Source: Sceloporus undulatus
Taxonomy: Eukaryota; Chordata; Lepidosauria; Squamata; Phrynosomatidae
Direction of reading: 5' to 3'
Assembly: GCF_019175285.1 (NCBI RefSeq)
Contig: NC_056527.1
Location: 121,386,382 to 121,450,381 of the forward strand
DNA length: 64,000 nucleotides
The stretch's first letter is position 1. Each line of letters starts with the position of its first letter. Below the pieces are notes generated by a model, which saw only the letters and a list, made by a program, of their open reading frames with translations, did no database searches and was not told where the DNA came from. Position numbers and translations under genes: made by a program. Positions 27,801 through 38,540 of this stretch are shown in pieces.

Positions 27801-30800
27801 GTATAACAATAATCTTTTTGAACAAAAACTCCCTTAAGCCAAAATGTAAATGCCACATTTCACATTCAGCCCAGGTGCTAGGCATCAAGCCCTTTGATTT
27901 TAGTCAACTTGCCTCAATTGAATCCTGGGACCACAGGAGAACAGGACTCTGTCTGTAACCATTGAATTGTAGCTCCTGTGATCATATGATAAATGTGGCC
28001 ATATGGATTTGACCCAAAGAGATTTCTTTTAAGGGATGATACTTCAGGGTGATAGTGGTCATGAAGTAAGTCTGTTTCTACCAAATCGAATGAGAGGTAG
28101 TGGTTATATTCTTACCATAATGGAGGTACTTATCCCTATCCTTAGTTTTCCATGTCCCCTGCTGAAACATCTTTAAAGTCTCTTAATTTTTTCTCCCCGT
28201 TTGTGTGCTTTGTAGGTTGGGAGTCGAAGGGTTATTCAATATGGGGCAGCTCTCATGCTATTGCTGGGAATGGTTGGCAAGTTCAGCGCTCTGTTTGCAT
28301 CCCTCCCCGATCCGGTCCTTGGAGCTCTTTTCTGTACTCTTTTTGGTATGTAGTTTTTCTCCACATATATTTTGCAATTGATGAAATGCAGAAAAGATGT
28401 AAAAGCACCTTGCATCCCCTCCCAGAGGAAAAAGGACTTTGGGGATTTTAAAGAACTCAAATGCAGAGATATACCACATCCAGCAGCCTGCCAGCAGTGA
28501 GAAAGGGAGGTTTGGGACTTTAGAAAAGAAGAAACTAGCAAGGTTTTGTTGACTAAATTTCAGAAACAAAAATCAGTTTCCAGTGATTCATTACTTTTGT
28601 GCATCAGTTTCATTTGAGGGAAAAAGTAAGAGGAAATTGGCATGCACACCATCCTTCAAAAGCGTAATTGAACAGCTCTTAAGATTGATGGAGTGGTTGT
28701 CTCTGAAGCAGGTTTCGGAAGTATCAGGTGACATAGAAAAACAATGGGTTTCATATCAAACATGGGAGTGTAAAAGCACATCGGGGCACATATGAAATGT
28801 AGCTTGTATTTACGTCTGCATTGGAACAACAACATTTTTTAAAGACACTGGTTAATGCACAGAAATATCTTTTGATCTGTTTGTAGCAAGTACCAAGATT
28901 GGGAAAGTTTTTTGAACTTTAAGATGTGCTATATTAGGTTTTCAGTGCTCCATTGTAAACATAACTGTAGCTTCATCCCACATTTTTCATGTGCCAGTAT
29001 ATAAAATAGGTCATACATTGGTACCTCGGGATACGAATTACCCAGCTTACGAATTTTTCGGGATACGAAAAAATCCCATAGGGATTTATTGTTTCGGCTT
29101 ACGAAGGTTTTTTCGGGTTACGAAAAAACCCCGGCGCTGTTTTAAATGGAGCCGCGGCAGAGCCGCGGCTTTTTCTCCATTAGCGCCTATGGCAATTCGG
29201 GTTACGAAGGTTTTTCGGGTTACGAAATTAGCCGCGGAACGAATTAATTTCGTAACCCGAGGTACCACTGTACTATGATGTGGGTGCTATTCAGACAGGA
29301 AAGCCTTCTGTAAAATCTTAGTCTTTGAGTTATCACAGTATATTTAAGCATCATTCAGTGGACAGTCGTATCTTAGTGTCTGCAAAAGTTTACATTGGTT
29401 TCTTCATGGATGGCTTTCTCTTCTTTTTTTCTTTTAGGGATGATTACAGCAGTTGGACTCTCTAACCTGCAATTCATAGATTTAAATTCTTCCCGCAACC
29501 TTTTTGTCCTGGGATTTTCCATTTTCTTTGGGTTAGTCCTTCCAAGTTATCTCCGACAAAATCCACTTGTTACAGGTATGATCCCCCCCCCTGGTCCTAC
29601 CCTATTTATTAAATATATTCATGCTGAAACAATTGCTTTGGAATAGAATAGGTTCTATGAAACATCTGTTCAGCCATGTAGGAATGGGTTTTGCAGAAAT
29701 ATCAATCTGGGCTCAGTCAACTGGTGTGATTAATCAGTTAAGCTTTGGCTGCACACTAAGATTGTGCTTGCCTTACTTGGGGCTCTCAAATGCTTCATAG
29801 GACAAACCAAGACTCCTGCTCCTCATCAAACTGTATTTAATGAAAAGTACCGTTTCAGAACATGGATCTTCCATGGTTTACTGTTTTTCAACTTGTTTGG
29901 GTATGGCAAGCAGAACTTTTGTTTGTCCTGCGCAAAGTTACCTAGCCCAGAAGATGACAGAGAATACCCTGTTGGGGTATTATTATGTTATTTATTATTA
30001 TATTCATTTATATATTGGGACTCAAAGCAGCTTATGCTTTAAAAGAATACAATTTAAAACATTCAAAAGTGAGCATTAAAGTAGTTTTGCACTCAGTACT
30101 TTTCTAAGCGCTAAAGGACACAGAACAAATTCCGTCCTTGAGAAGCCGCATGATGTTTTACTGTGAGACACACACACTGTTGTTGCCCTGGCTCTCTGTT
30201 GCTCATTTGATGGTTAGAGGTTTTTCTTTTCTAGCTCATTTAAGTGAAGATATAGGGGAATGAACCTGGAACTTTTGAGCCCCATTTGGGAGAATTGTAG
30301 GGTATAAATCCCACCAATGAATATATTCATTCGGCATTAAATTTCAAAGCCATGTGCTATAGCAATGAACTATGGTGCTTATGTGGTCTATAAAACCATG
30401 TGAAAAATAGTTTTATGGGGCCTGCCACCAAACTCTGTAAATAATCTGGGGAGAGCTTTCCTGCACCATGGATTTTTGTACACTGTGTCCAAGTGCGGTG
30501 GAGTGGGAACATCTGTCAGGTGCTTGAGGTTGTCTGCTGAACTTGTAATGCATCAACATGACAGCTCTTCCTTTTTAAAATCTGATTCTTTTTGCACCTC
30601 TCTCTCCTGTTCTTGTAGGAATAGCCAGCATCGATCAAGTACTCAATGTTCTACTCACTACGGCCATGTTTGTTGGGGGCTGCGTAGCCTTTATTTTAGA
30701 CAACACAATCCCAGGTCAGTCATACCGCATGCTGCCCTTGGCCTCCTCTTGGCCTGCCCTCTTCCTCCCAAAGACAATGAAACACTTGAAGCAGAACTTC

Positions 30801-31460
30801 CACCATGACCACACATTAACATCCCTCTGGGATGTGTGCTTCACTGAAACGGAAGGGAGCATAAAATAGGAGCATGGCATGGAAAAGAGTGTGTTTCATT
30901 GGCATGGAAGGGAGTGCGCTACCTTTGCACAGTTTCCATTTACTTTATTGATGGAGTTCATGCATCAGGAGCTCCTGATAAAATGTGGGGCATTTTTGTG
31001 AATATAGTTGTACATATTTACACATTTTATGTGTAGGGACACTGCATCATTCTGTATGCTCACCGGATGGTGCCGCTGTTCATTTGCAGATGACAAAGCA
31101 GAGACAAATGATCCCATCTCACTTGGTGCCCTGTCTTCTTAATGAAAATGTGAAGGAAACTTAGGGGCTTCTGTCTCTAACGTTCATATCTTAATCTGAA
31201 CTTTTCCTCCTTCCTTTTAAAACCCAGGAAGCCCTGAGGAGAGAGGAATCCGGAAATGGAAGAAAGGCGTGGGCAAAGGCAGCAAGGCCATCGATGGCAT
31301 GGAAACGTATGACTTGCCTTTCGGCATGGAAGTGGTGAAGAAGTACAAATGCTTCACCTTCTTACCCATCAGCCCCACCTTCATGGGCTACACATGGAAG
31401 GGCCTCAGGAAAAGCAGCAACTGCCGGAATCCAGAGGAAGACTCTGAAGCGACTGTATAG
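3829..31460 (+). CDS. SLC23A2: Sodium-dependent vitamin C transporter 2 (SVCT2), 15 coding exons
   Basis: Plasma-membrane Na+/ascorbate cotransporter of the nucleobase-ascorbate transporter family. Coding exons: 3829-3933, 5809-5907, 12896-13012, 13357-13514, 16474-16562, 20030-20100, 21386-21567, 23308-23428, 24647-24803, 25404-25551, 25711-25816, 28216-28345, 29438-29575, 30619-30714, 31228-31460. They sum to 1950 nt (649 aa plus TAG), all introns are GT-AG, and the phases join without a break. The protein matches human SVCT2 (650 aa) almost throughout; the start is MGIGKN, where human has an extra Met. The family signature [10 protein letters not shown] is at residues 442-451 and the conserved stretch [12 protein letters not shown] at 166-177. 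Two N-glycosylation sequons (N187-N-T, N195-G-T) fall where human N188 and N196 lie, although the loop between them has diverged. The protein is a multi-pass membrane protein with cytosolic ends. No disabling change is seen, so the gene looks functional. Confidence 0.98.
4490..4945 (+). mobile_element. CR1-type LINE 3' fragment
   Basis: Contains degraded CR1-like 3' sequence: aggctggaacaattccctgg, then gggattagacaaattcatgg, and the ending tttgatccagcagaagctctt. The same ending recurs at 17035-17097 and 50910-50972. It is 5'-truncated, has no usable ORF, and lies in SLC23A2 intronic sequence. Confidence 0.65.
6210..6239 (+). repeat. (TTGA)n microsatellite
   Basis: About six tandem copies of ttga/attg inside an SLC23A2 intron. 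Confidence 0.9.
7075..7381 (-). mobile_element. MER2/Tigger-like DNA transposon fragment
   Basis: The inner part (ccagaattctgaaatccatg, ggcctccaaaatccaaagc) and the end (tcaagggatactcagcctgt) match the pattern of pogo/Tigger-type MER2 elements, whose ends read 'GGTTGAGTATCCCTTATCC'. A second copy of the same end is at 52067-52203. Confidence 0.55.
9950..10184. mobile_element. Palindromic MITE, copy 1
   Basis: A 235-bp element whose halves are inverted copies. It begins gggcccgaacatacaggcc and ends ggcctgtctgttcgggccc, with aaaataaagctgctt...ggaggtatgct next to each end. A second copy with the same interior but different outermost bases is at 34473-34705. The overlapping ORFs on both strands here are by-products of the palindrome. 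It lies in an SLC23A2 intron. Confidence 0.8.
11341..11487. mobile_element. Small MITE ('ctacatctgtactgcaga' family)
   Basis: Inverted ends gggctacatctgtactgcag and ctacagaccggatgcagccc surround paired arms (tttaactgccacggctcag and ttgagccatggcagttaaag). Relatives, often truncated, occur at 40610-40677, 45425-45592, 46305-46440 and 55022-55440. Confidence 0.7.
12136..12145. other. Assembly gap (10 N)
   Basis: Ten consecutive Ns in an SLC23A2 intron. A round-number run like this is normally a gap placeholder of unknown true length. Confidence 0.98.
12776..12802 (+). other. SLC23A2: Candidate 27-nt in-frame microexon of SLC23A2
   Basis: A long pyrimidine tract (cgttttccttttttaccttt...) and aaacag acceptor precede 27 nt encoding DTAVMEGVQ, followed by the strong donor gtaaac. 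It sits 93 nt before coding exon 3 at a phase-0 junction. Its use would add nine residues between EK (67-68) and SSLAET (69-74) in the cytosolic N-terminus. Human SVCT2 as I know it lacks this peptide. Splice signals and frame are seen; use is inferred. Confidence 0.35.
15003..15024 (+). repeat. (AAAG)n microsatellite
   Basis: Short run of aaag units in the intron between coding exons 4 and 5 of SLC23A2. Confidence 0.9.
16088..16236 (-). mobile_element. tRNA-headed squamate SINE (antisense)
   Basis: The + strand reads the tail first (ttgttgttgtgtgctttcaagtcatgtcc) and then the tRNA-like head (gaggattcaaaccctgacct, ccaccctggctt). Same family as the full-length copy at 39567-39803. Confidence 0.7.
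17035..17097 (+). mobile_element. CR1-type LINE 3' end
   Basis: The motif 'tgtgggaaacagaatggcaa...tctgatccagcagggttctt' is the conserved end of a CR1-like LINE also seen at 50910-50972. Confidence 0.55.
22030..22885 (-). mobile_element. CR1 LINE fragment, interrupted by a hAT MITE
   Basis: The + strand begins aatcatagagttggaagggg, the reverse complement of the usual CR1 3' end, and continues through ctgtttaaagacctccaaag to agcccagaattggacacagg. The CR1 is split at 22257-22632 by a later DNA transposon. It lies in the SLC23A2 intron after coding exon 7. Confidence 0.8.
22265..22624. mobile_element. Non-autonomous hAT element with perfect 8-bp target duplication
   Basis: A 360-bp element with ends CAGGGGTAGGCAATC and GGTTGCCTACCCCTG, flanked on both sides by ctctggag (22257-22264 and 22625-22632). 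An 8-bp duplication plus CAGGGGT-type ends are hAT hallmarks. It is AT-rich on the left and CpG-rich on the right, with no transposase ORF. It is younger than the CR1 it interrupts. Confidence 0.9.
23857..24029 (-). mobile_element. tRNA-headed squamate SINE (antisense, truncated)
   Basis: Reads ttcttggaaagatttgttca, then ggctgagagagagtgctttg, then cgaattcaaatcctggtctt and actactacacca, which is the reverse complement of the SINE head and body. Lies between coding exons 8 and 9 of SLC23A2. Confidence 0.7.
26309..26492 (-). mobile_element. 5S-rRNA-headed SINE (antisense, degraded)
   Basis: The tail (gtgtcttcaggtcacttgtc) is followed by the body (tttcatagggttttcttagg, tcaaaggtggttttgccagt) and a worn 5S-like head (gatgacctcccatccagata). 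Same layout as 2950-3152. A tail-only SINE scrap follows at about 27187-27255. Confidence 0.6.
29016..29270. mobile_element. Pogo/Tigger-like MITE with TA duplication
   Basis: Ends CATTGGTACCTCGGGATACG and GTAACCCGAGGTACCACTG are inverted copies, with TA on each side (29014-29015, 29271-29272). The 'CAGTGGTACCTCGG' end is typical of non-autonomous pogo-type Tc1/mariner elements. The interior repeats 'cgggttacgaa' several times. It has no ORF and lies about 170 bp before coding exon 13 of SLC23A2. Confidence 0.85.
29985..30068 (+). repeat. AT-rich retroposon tail fragment
   Basis: tatttattattatattcatt... followed by gggactcaaagcagcttatg. The same kind of segment is at 55076-55270 and 56573-56720 (atcccgcctttctcccaaaa, ggcagctcacagtataaaaa). 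The family is common in squamates; I cannot name it with certainty. Confidence 0.45.
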
Positions 31461-32090
31461 CCCTGGCCAAAACCCGCCTCTAGTAGCTCTTCATTAACAG
31501 ACACATCTGCAGTTCCTTGCTATTTTATCTTATTTTATTTTGTATATCTGCATTTTTATTCTGGAACCAGAGCCGAGACATATGATTAAAAAACATAGCT
31601 TTCCTATTGTGGATGGTGATGGCTATCTATAAGGTCTCTCTTGAGTTACACTATGTTTTGGGTTGGGTTTTTTTTTTTTTTACAAAACAGTTACAGTTGT
31701 TTCTTCCTGATTTTTGGCACTGCTGCTCTTCTGCTGAAAATGGAAACCCAGGTCCTACTGGGAAACTGCATGTCTGAAGGCGCAGAACTCAAACAAGCCG
31801 TAGCTTCTAGTGTTCCCTCTTCCAGCTGATACATTCCAGATTTTGTTTATCTGTCTGTCGGTTTGGGGTTAATTTCTTATAAGTTTGGTGTCACTTGATC
31901 TGGTTCTGGCAGATTAGAGAACTTCCCACACCAAACGGAGCTTTCCCAGAGTTCTCCAGTATCCAACATGGAAAGGCTGTCGTGCCAAGGGTTACCTTGG
32001 TGCAAGAAGTGACATGGATCTGGAGTGCTTAGAGATGAGGCAGAGCAAGGTGGGACATCTCAGCCTTTAGCTGCCATGTCCTTCAACCAA

Positions 32091-32096
32091 AATAAA
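32091..32096 (+). promoter_or_regulatory. SLC23A2: Poly(A) signal AATAAA, proximal, SLC23A2
   Basis: AATAAA 631 nt after the stop codon, followed by a T/G-rich stretch (ccattgtcttgttgcacctg). It would give a short 3' UTR form. Confidence 0.5.
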
Positions 32097-32139
32097 GCCT
32101 AAGCTATCCATTGTCTTGTTGCACCTGCAAGTTAGTCCT

Positions 32140-32182
32140 TATACATACATACATATTTAGATAGATATATATATATATATTT
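32140..32182 (+). repeat. (CATA)n/(AT)n microsatellite
   Basis: tacatacatacatattta followed by gatatatatatatatata within the SLC23A2 3' region. Confidence 0.85.
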
Positions 32183-34472
32183 AGTCATAACAATATTTAT
32201 TAAGCGCCAATGGATTATTTAAATTAAATGGTCAGCTTGTCTCTGTACTTGTGCCAGTCTGTTTCCAGACGCTTCTGCCAGTCCCCAAAGTGGCCTAGGT
32301 TTGGTCGTTGCCTTCTTGTTTTCCTCGCCTTCGTTTTTTTCCTGAGCTGGATGCAGGGCCTGTTTAAAAATGGGAGAGAGAGACTCTATGGATGGCATCC
32401 CTTTCCACCAGATGGTTTAACGGGTATTGGAGGCTCCCTGTGGGTGCCATTCAGACTCTTTATTTTTGTTCCTGTACAAGTCTTGGCTCTGGCATTAAGT
32501 GGCTGTTGACTCTCATCATGCATCCGTAATTATAAGACTTTATTCCTGTTTAATGTTCTCACTGTTGGGAGTTAGTTTTTAGATACAAGCGTTTCCTTCT
32601 CCTCTCCTTTCTTATTTCCTTGTCCCCTCTCCTGCCCCTAATGCGGTCCGAAAGGTTTTCTTTCTTTTCAAGCTGTGGAAAGTTTTGTCAAAGAGGCATT
32701 AGGGGTAAGTAAGTGTTCTCTCAAGGCCAGTATGCTCTCTTTAAGGTGCTGCTTTTGTGTTTTGTATGTCATTTTGTAAAACAAAGCAGATACTGTAAAT
32801 TGCTGGTCAGTTTCTCAAGTCTGGCTACTCGAGAGAGGCACAAAAAACAGCCCTTGTTTGTCTCTGAGGCTATTGCGGATGGGAAGGGGAAAGGTGAGGG
32901 ATCAGTATTGAACGGTGAAAAAGACAAAAAGTGTAGCTATTGGTGGCTGCTCCTGCCATTTCTGCAGCATTTTCCTTGTATAGCTTTTTCACCTTGAGAT
33001 AATTCCCACTTTCTGGAGGTCTTTCCTTGGTTTTTGCTGCCTTGGGATCCAACCAGGTACCATAGAAACCACCAAAAACAGTGATCCCCCTTTTTTAAAA
33101 AAGGGATTGCATCAGGGCTGATAGTCAGCCATTTCAGAACCTGAGAAGTCCTGTGCCCTTGAGGAATATAGGACACTAAGGCTACAGTCCTATGCAACCT
33201 TCCCTAGAAAGTAAGTCCCATTGAAAGGCAGAAGAGTGCACTGTAAAGCTGCATCCCTAAACACGCTTTATTGGGATTAAGCTCCCTTGAACAAAGTGGG
33301 ACTTGCCTCTGAGTAAACTTGCAAAGGAGGGGCTGCCTGCATGTTCTCCACCTAGTATTTTATGAGCAACCAAAGAAAAGGCAGGTGGAAAGTAACACGT
33401 CCGTGTACGAATGGCAGTTGTAATGATAAGGGATGCCAAATCCCATTTGTTCTGCACACATTAGAGAAGCATCAGTTGTGCGTTCATATAATATTGGCAG
33501 AGTTAGCAGCGTGTTCTTGTTTCGGTCGTGGTCAGCCTCTTTATTTTTCCCTTTTCTTAGGCTAAAGTGCCAGTTGCTTGTTAAAGCAGAAATGAAATGT
33601 CAGTAAACCTGATGCACTACAGTCTTGTTCCCTTCAGTAGTCTTAAACAGAAGTGGATTGTGCTCAGCACAGTAACCAAGAAATGTGGCAGTCCACACCG
33701 CTTGTAAGACACATGTGTCTTGAGCACTTTACTGTTAGTGGTGACATCTGTGAGAACATAAAACCCTTGGACTCCCCTTTATTGCACAACCTTTTTCCCC
33801 GAATCAAGGAGGCAGTTCATACATCCCACAGACGCGAGGCAAGAAAATGTTCATTTGATGCGCTTGCCTAGTCTCATCTCTGCTTAATGTGCGCTCAGGT
33901 GAGAAGTCCTGTTTTTGTGAGGTCCTTCATCCCCAAACGTAAGATGGGAAAAGATGTGAAAAAATGGTTTCCTAGGATCTTGGCTAACTTGGAAGTCTTT
34001 CTTCTGACTCAGCTGTGGCTAGCTAATAATAGATAGCTGAAAGCTGTTGGATGAAATGTTTGCTGGAGGCTTGCAGCATTTACAAAACACAGTCTGGTTA
34101 ACCAAATGCTTCCGGCACAAAAACCCTGAGTTAACTTTGCCTTTCCAAGTGGTAACAGCCAAGGCCTTGTCTTTTGTGGAAACAGCCACAAAAGGGTATT
34201 CTCCCTATTTTTAGGGAAAGGTTTTAATAGCCTGCATGCTTGGTTGTCGGTCTGAGAACGCCCGGGACATGGGCCATTTCTGCCGTTGTGGTGTAAATAT
34301 CATGAAAGACGCTTCTTTGTCTTGAGAAAAGAATGCTTTTCTTTACTTTTTGGTGTGTGTGTGCGCTCATAGATTGCAAACTGTGTGACTGTTAGAAACA
34401 GCCCATCTCCTGTAGCAAAGCAGAAGAGGAGGATTCGGTTATCATTTTCAGAGGGGCAAAAAGAAAGACAAA

Positions 34473-34705
34473 GGCCTGTTACAGACTGCCAAAATAAAGC
34501 TGCTTCGGGTCTCTTTGGAGGTATGCTATTTAAGTGATGCATGGGTCCTAAGAGTTTGGAGGCCGCGCCAAAGCCACACTCCATTCCTAAGCACTGGAGT
34601 GCAGCTTTGGTGCAGCTTCCGGATTCTTAGGATGCATGCATCATTTAAACAGCATACCTCCAAAGAGACCCCAAGCGGCTTTATTTTGGCAGTCTGTAAC
34701 AGGCC
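34473..34705. mobile_element. Palindromic MITE, copy 2
   Basis: 233-bp fold-back element with ends GGCCTGTTACAGACTGCC and GGCAGTCTGTAACAGGCC, perfect inverted copies of each other. It is flanked by AAA on both sides (34470-34472, 34706-34708), a 3-bp duplication of the Harbinger type. Its interior matches the 9950-10184 copy. It lies inside the probable SLC23A2 3' UTR. Confidence 0.85.
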
Positions 34706-35419
34706 AAAGTGTGTTCTGCTCAAGTGCTATGAAAAACAAAAGTGCACAGTACTGCGCTTGCATTGCTCCCATTCATTTCAAGGTCTTGAATTGGTGAATT
34801 TCTGGCAAACAGTGCTCCGGGCTCATTTGCTGGAAAGAGTCTAATGCAGTTGAAGCACCAAAACCTCAGGCCCTGGGGCTTGTTGTTTGTGAAGAAGAAT
34901 TTAGCACATTCATTTCTCTGAGTATCACCTGTGAATCTTACTAATGGTGTCTAGGATGAAGGATGGAGGTCTCTTGGGCAGCGTATGAACCTCAGCTGCT
35001 GACGGAGGAGTTTTAAATGTTTGTATGCTGCGTTCCAAAGGGAAAGCAATATCTTGGGAAAGTGGAGAGCGGAAAGGTTGCACTCTTATAGTTGTCCCTT
35101 GGCTGTGAGCAATCCTGAAATTTGTGAACCTTGCTTTTATATGTAGATATATAGGACGGTGCTGTTAGGTGCATGCATCCTAGCTGGAAGAGAGCAAAAA
35201 CAAGGCTGTGAAGTTTTGAACTGTTTCTTTACCTGTAGCCATGGCTTTCCTATCATCTAAATTTAACAATGCGGTCTTGGAGAGAACACCTAAAGGGGAG
35301 AAGAATCACTGACAATTTTCAATTAGGAGAAGCAAAAATGTGTGACGGATGTCACTATGTCCTGTCAAAGATATATAAATGTAGGCAAAGCAAAATAATT
35401 TGAGAGCTTTTGTATTTAA

Positions 35420-35425
35420 AATAAA
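35420..35425 (+). promoter_or_regulatory. SLC23A2: Poly(A) signal AATAAA, middle, SLC23A2
   Basis: AATAAA about 4.0 kb after the stop, followed by a T/G-rich run (tgttgatttttgttgttgtc). The distance is close to the known mammalian 3' UTR length. Confidence 0.45.
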
Positions 35426-37047
35426 AATTATGTTGATTTTTGTTGTTGTCGTCGCTGTTGTTGTTGTTAAATTAAGTACTCTGGCGAAAGATGTTTGAAT
35501 GTGTCTTATAAAATAATGATGCCTCTTGAATTTATATTTAATTGTTAATTTTATCTGTGATCGATAAAAAGAAAACAAAACAATGTATTAATCAGAATAA
35601 GTTGCATCAGGGAAGGCGTTTTTAAATTTACACAGTCCATTTGTTTTACACCGTTTAATACAAACTTTCAATACGGCAAACTTTGTACGTGAATATTGCA
35701 GTATTTTACTTCCATAGAGTTAAACATGGAGGGGAAAAATAAGTAATGAAATAAATAACAACACCCAACAAGTAACATTTCCTCCCAGGATAAAGAGATA
35801 TCACAGGCGTCCTGGGCGGGAGTGATATGATTGTCATGACAATGTCATGTGTTAGAATTTCTTCATTGACGAATAATTGTTAGCGATTGTGTATACTTTA
35901 TTTACCCATGCTTGTGTTCTTCAGTGGAAAAGAGGGAGAGGGTTCTAGGTCTCCTCTCTCTTCAAACCATTGGTACTGGCAATGTAGCTTTAGTGTTTGC
36001 GACAGAAGGTCTGGTCCAAACCTAAGACGAGGGTTGATTCTGGCTACTGTTATGGGGCAGCAGAGGGAGATCCTGACCCATAGGATGCGGTTCATGGGGA
36101 GGTTCTCTGATGCGAGCCGCATCTGGAGCAAGTGGGAGCTGCTGTACCTTTGCAAAGCCCCTGTAGATGTATGTGTATGACTTGTGAAGAGGAATTCTTT
36201 ATGCATTGAGCCATGTCTTGCTGAGTTTGGTTGTGTTGAGGATTAGAAAGATTTGCCAGCTGGATGTCAAGATTTGTGCAGTCAGACCAAAACAAACATG
36301 TCAGCTTCTCACAAGTGGCACTGGCCCAGTCCTGAGCTTCTCTCATCAGTCAAGTGCCAAACTCTAATGGTGTAACAACAGGCTGCTTCCCATGTTGTGG
36401 ATTAAAGTGGTTGGCGATCTCAGACCCAAAGGCCACGGACCCCCTTTGCTCCACCTTGCTTTCACCCCAGTCCTGGCCATCCTTTGGCTATGAATGGAGA
36501 TCCTTGGCAAGGCACAAAAAAGTTGGTGAGGGGATCAGAGGAGCAGAAGAAAGAGCACAGTGGTGCAAAGCCGCTGGTTTAGAGATGATAGCTGAAGCTG
36601 AGCCCACTTGCCTTCTAAAGTGTGTTTTCCTTATGGGGGGAACACTGTTGTAAAGCCCCGTCTTCCTAGTTGTGTTGCTTTTGCTGGCCTAGGAAAAGGA
36701 TGGCCCAAACATGCTGTGAAAGCTCACCTGAGAGAGCGTGAAAAGTTGTATACGTAGATGGGAATTCTTGATCATTTCACCAACTGATTTTCAGTTTGGA
36801 CCTCCTTTTTTCCCAGAAAGGATTGTAGCTTACCAGAGTTCGTCTGTCTGCCCTTGTTTATATACAGAGGCAGAATCCCACAAGTGGTTCCCCTCTCGGA
36901 GCCATGCACCCATCTTTAAGCAAGCTGAGACATGTTCAGTGTTGTCAAATGCGTTGGTGGCTGAATAGACACTACAGATCCTCTTGCTGAACCAGGTTCT
37001 TCTCTTCAAGCCAACCCTTTCACATCTTTGGGTTCTGCTCCGTTCCA

Positions 37048-37138
37048 GATGCCTTCAACTACACCTCCCACCAGCCCCAGCTATAGCATGGTTGTGGTTA
37101 TGCTAGAGATGCTGGGAGTTGTAGTCAACACATCTGGA
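37048..37138. mobile_element. Small fold-back MITE
   Basis: Inverted ends tccagatgccttcaactaca and tgtagtcaacacatctgga enclose a short palindromic centre (ctcccaccagcccc / atgctgggag). Related sequence appears near 40740-40830 and 63800-63900. Confidence 0.6.
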
Positions 37139-37331
37139 TGGCCCTTGTATGAGAAGGGAGCCACTTTAAGCCACAGTGTGGGGACGCAGCCCTTTGCCGT
37201 TGGACGAGTGCCTCCATTCCAGAGTGATGCAACTCACAACGCCTCAATATGCATGACAGACCAGCACAAAATGTTTCTTCCCTACCTACCCCCATCCCAC
37301 TTTTTGTTCTTCAGTGGCCTTCTTGAACCAA

Positions 37332-37578
37332 TGCAAAGATATAGCTGCGTTAGTCTGTAGAATCAGTGTGGAGAGAGATCTTGTAGCACCTTTGAGACTC
37401 ACTGAAAGAAAGAAGTTGGCAGCATGCGCTTTCTTAGTCTTAAGCTGACTTCCTCAGATGCATTTGGATCTGAACTTGGGAATGCATCTGAGGAAGTCGA
37501 CTGAAGTCTAGGAAAGTTCATGCTGCCAACTTCTTTCTTCCAGTGAGTCTCAAAGGTACTGCAAGATCTCTCTCCATA
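37332..37578. mobile_element. Fold-back repeat flanked by 13-bp direct repeats
   Basis: A 247-bp element whose two halves are inverted (gagagagatcttgtagcacc...agaagttggcagcatg versus catgctgccaacttctttct...gcaagatctctctcc). The 13-bp sequence cttcttgaaccaa lies immediately outside each end (37319-37331, 37579-37591). A duplication this long is usual for LINE-driven insertion rather than for hAT, Harbinger or mariner elements. Confidence 0.75.
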
Positions 37579-38534
37579 CTTCTTGAACCAAAATAACCCA
37601 CCGTTGAACAACACTAAAGAGGAGATGTGGAGAGCCACAAGTCCCATATATAATATATGCTCACCATTTCTCGTTTGTTTTATTTATTTTATTGCATGGT
37701 GCATGTTGCATATCTAGAGGATCTCATGCCACTTTCTTGGATGGAGGATGACGGTTGTTGTGCCGGAGGCTTCATATTTCATCGTGTGAATCCTTTGCCT
37801 TGTGTGTCTTGTAAGGAGGCCACGCGTTGAGCCGCCGTTTAGCTTCTGCCTCTTGGTTTCTATACCCTTTGATAATAATGCTGGGCCGCTTTTTAAGTAT
37901 TGAGAATTCATCTTCCGCAACATCCGAAACATTCCTGTCGGGTTACGATTTTAATTGTAGCTGTGATTAGTCATCAGTACATATTTGATAGCAGAGAAGT
38001 CCCATGTGTGTATAGTCTGGCATCTTTCCGAGTGAACCATCTCACCGCCGATCCAAACTGTTGTGCGTCCTTTCCTTTCCTGTTCTTTTTGGAGATGAGG
38101 GGGTGTCCTCTTCATAACAACCTTTAGATGTAACAAACCTTTTGACTTTTATTTGTTCGTTCGTTTTTAGTCCGTGGGGATAAAGAATACCTTTTTTATT
38201 TTATTATTATGATTTTCATGAGGTTTTCGCAAACGACTTTGCACCGCAATCTCATGTTACATACCATGTTCAGGATGGGGTTTGTTTTTTGTTTTCCTTC
38301 TCTTTTCTTTTCTATCTTTCTTTCTTTCTTTTTTTTTGAGATGTGTAATTCTTTTATTGAGATTTTTATGGATTTTGTTGTGTTTTGTCGGAGGGTGTTT
38401 GTTTTTTTTTCTAACAATTGCTTTATTAAACGTTGAAATATTTAAGAAATATGTAATATTTGGACCAGATGTTGTGAATAATAGTAGATAATAAAAGCTA
38501 TTTTATTCTGTATTTTTAAAAGCTGTTCAGTATA

Positions 38535-38540
38535 AATAAA
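38535..38540 (+). promoter_or_regulatory. SLC23A2: Poly(A) signal AATAAA, distal, SLC23A2
   Basis: AATAAA followed about 30 nt later by a T/G-rich element (gacggtggttattttttt). The 400 nt before it are AT-rich and repeat-free, as expected for the end of a long 3' UTR. Confidence 0.45.
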
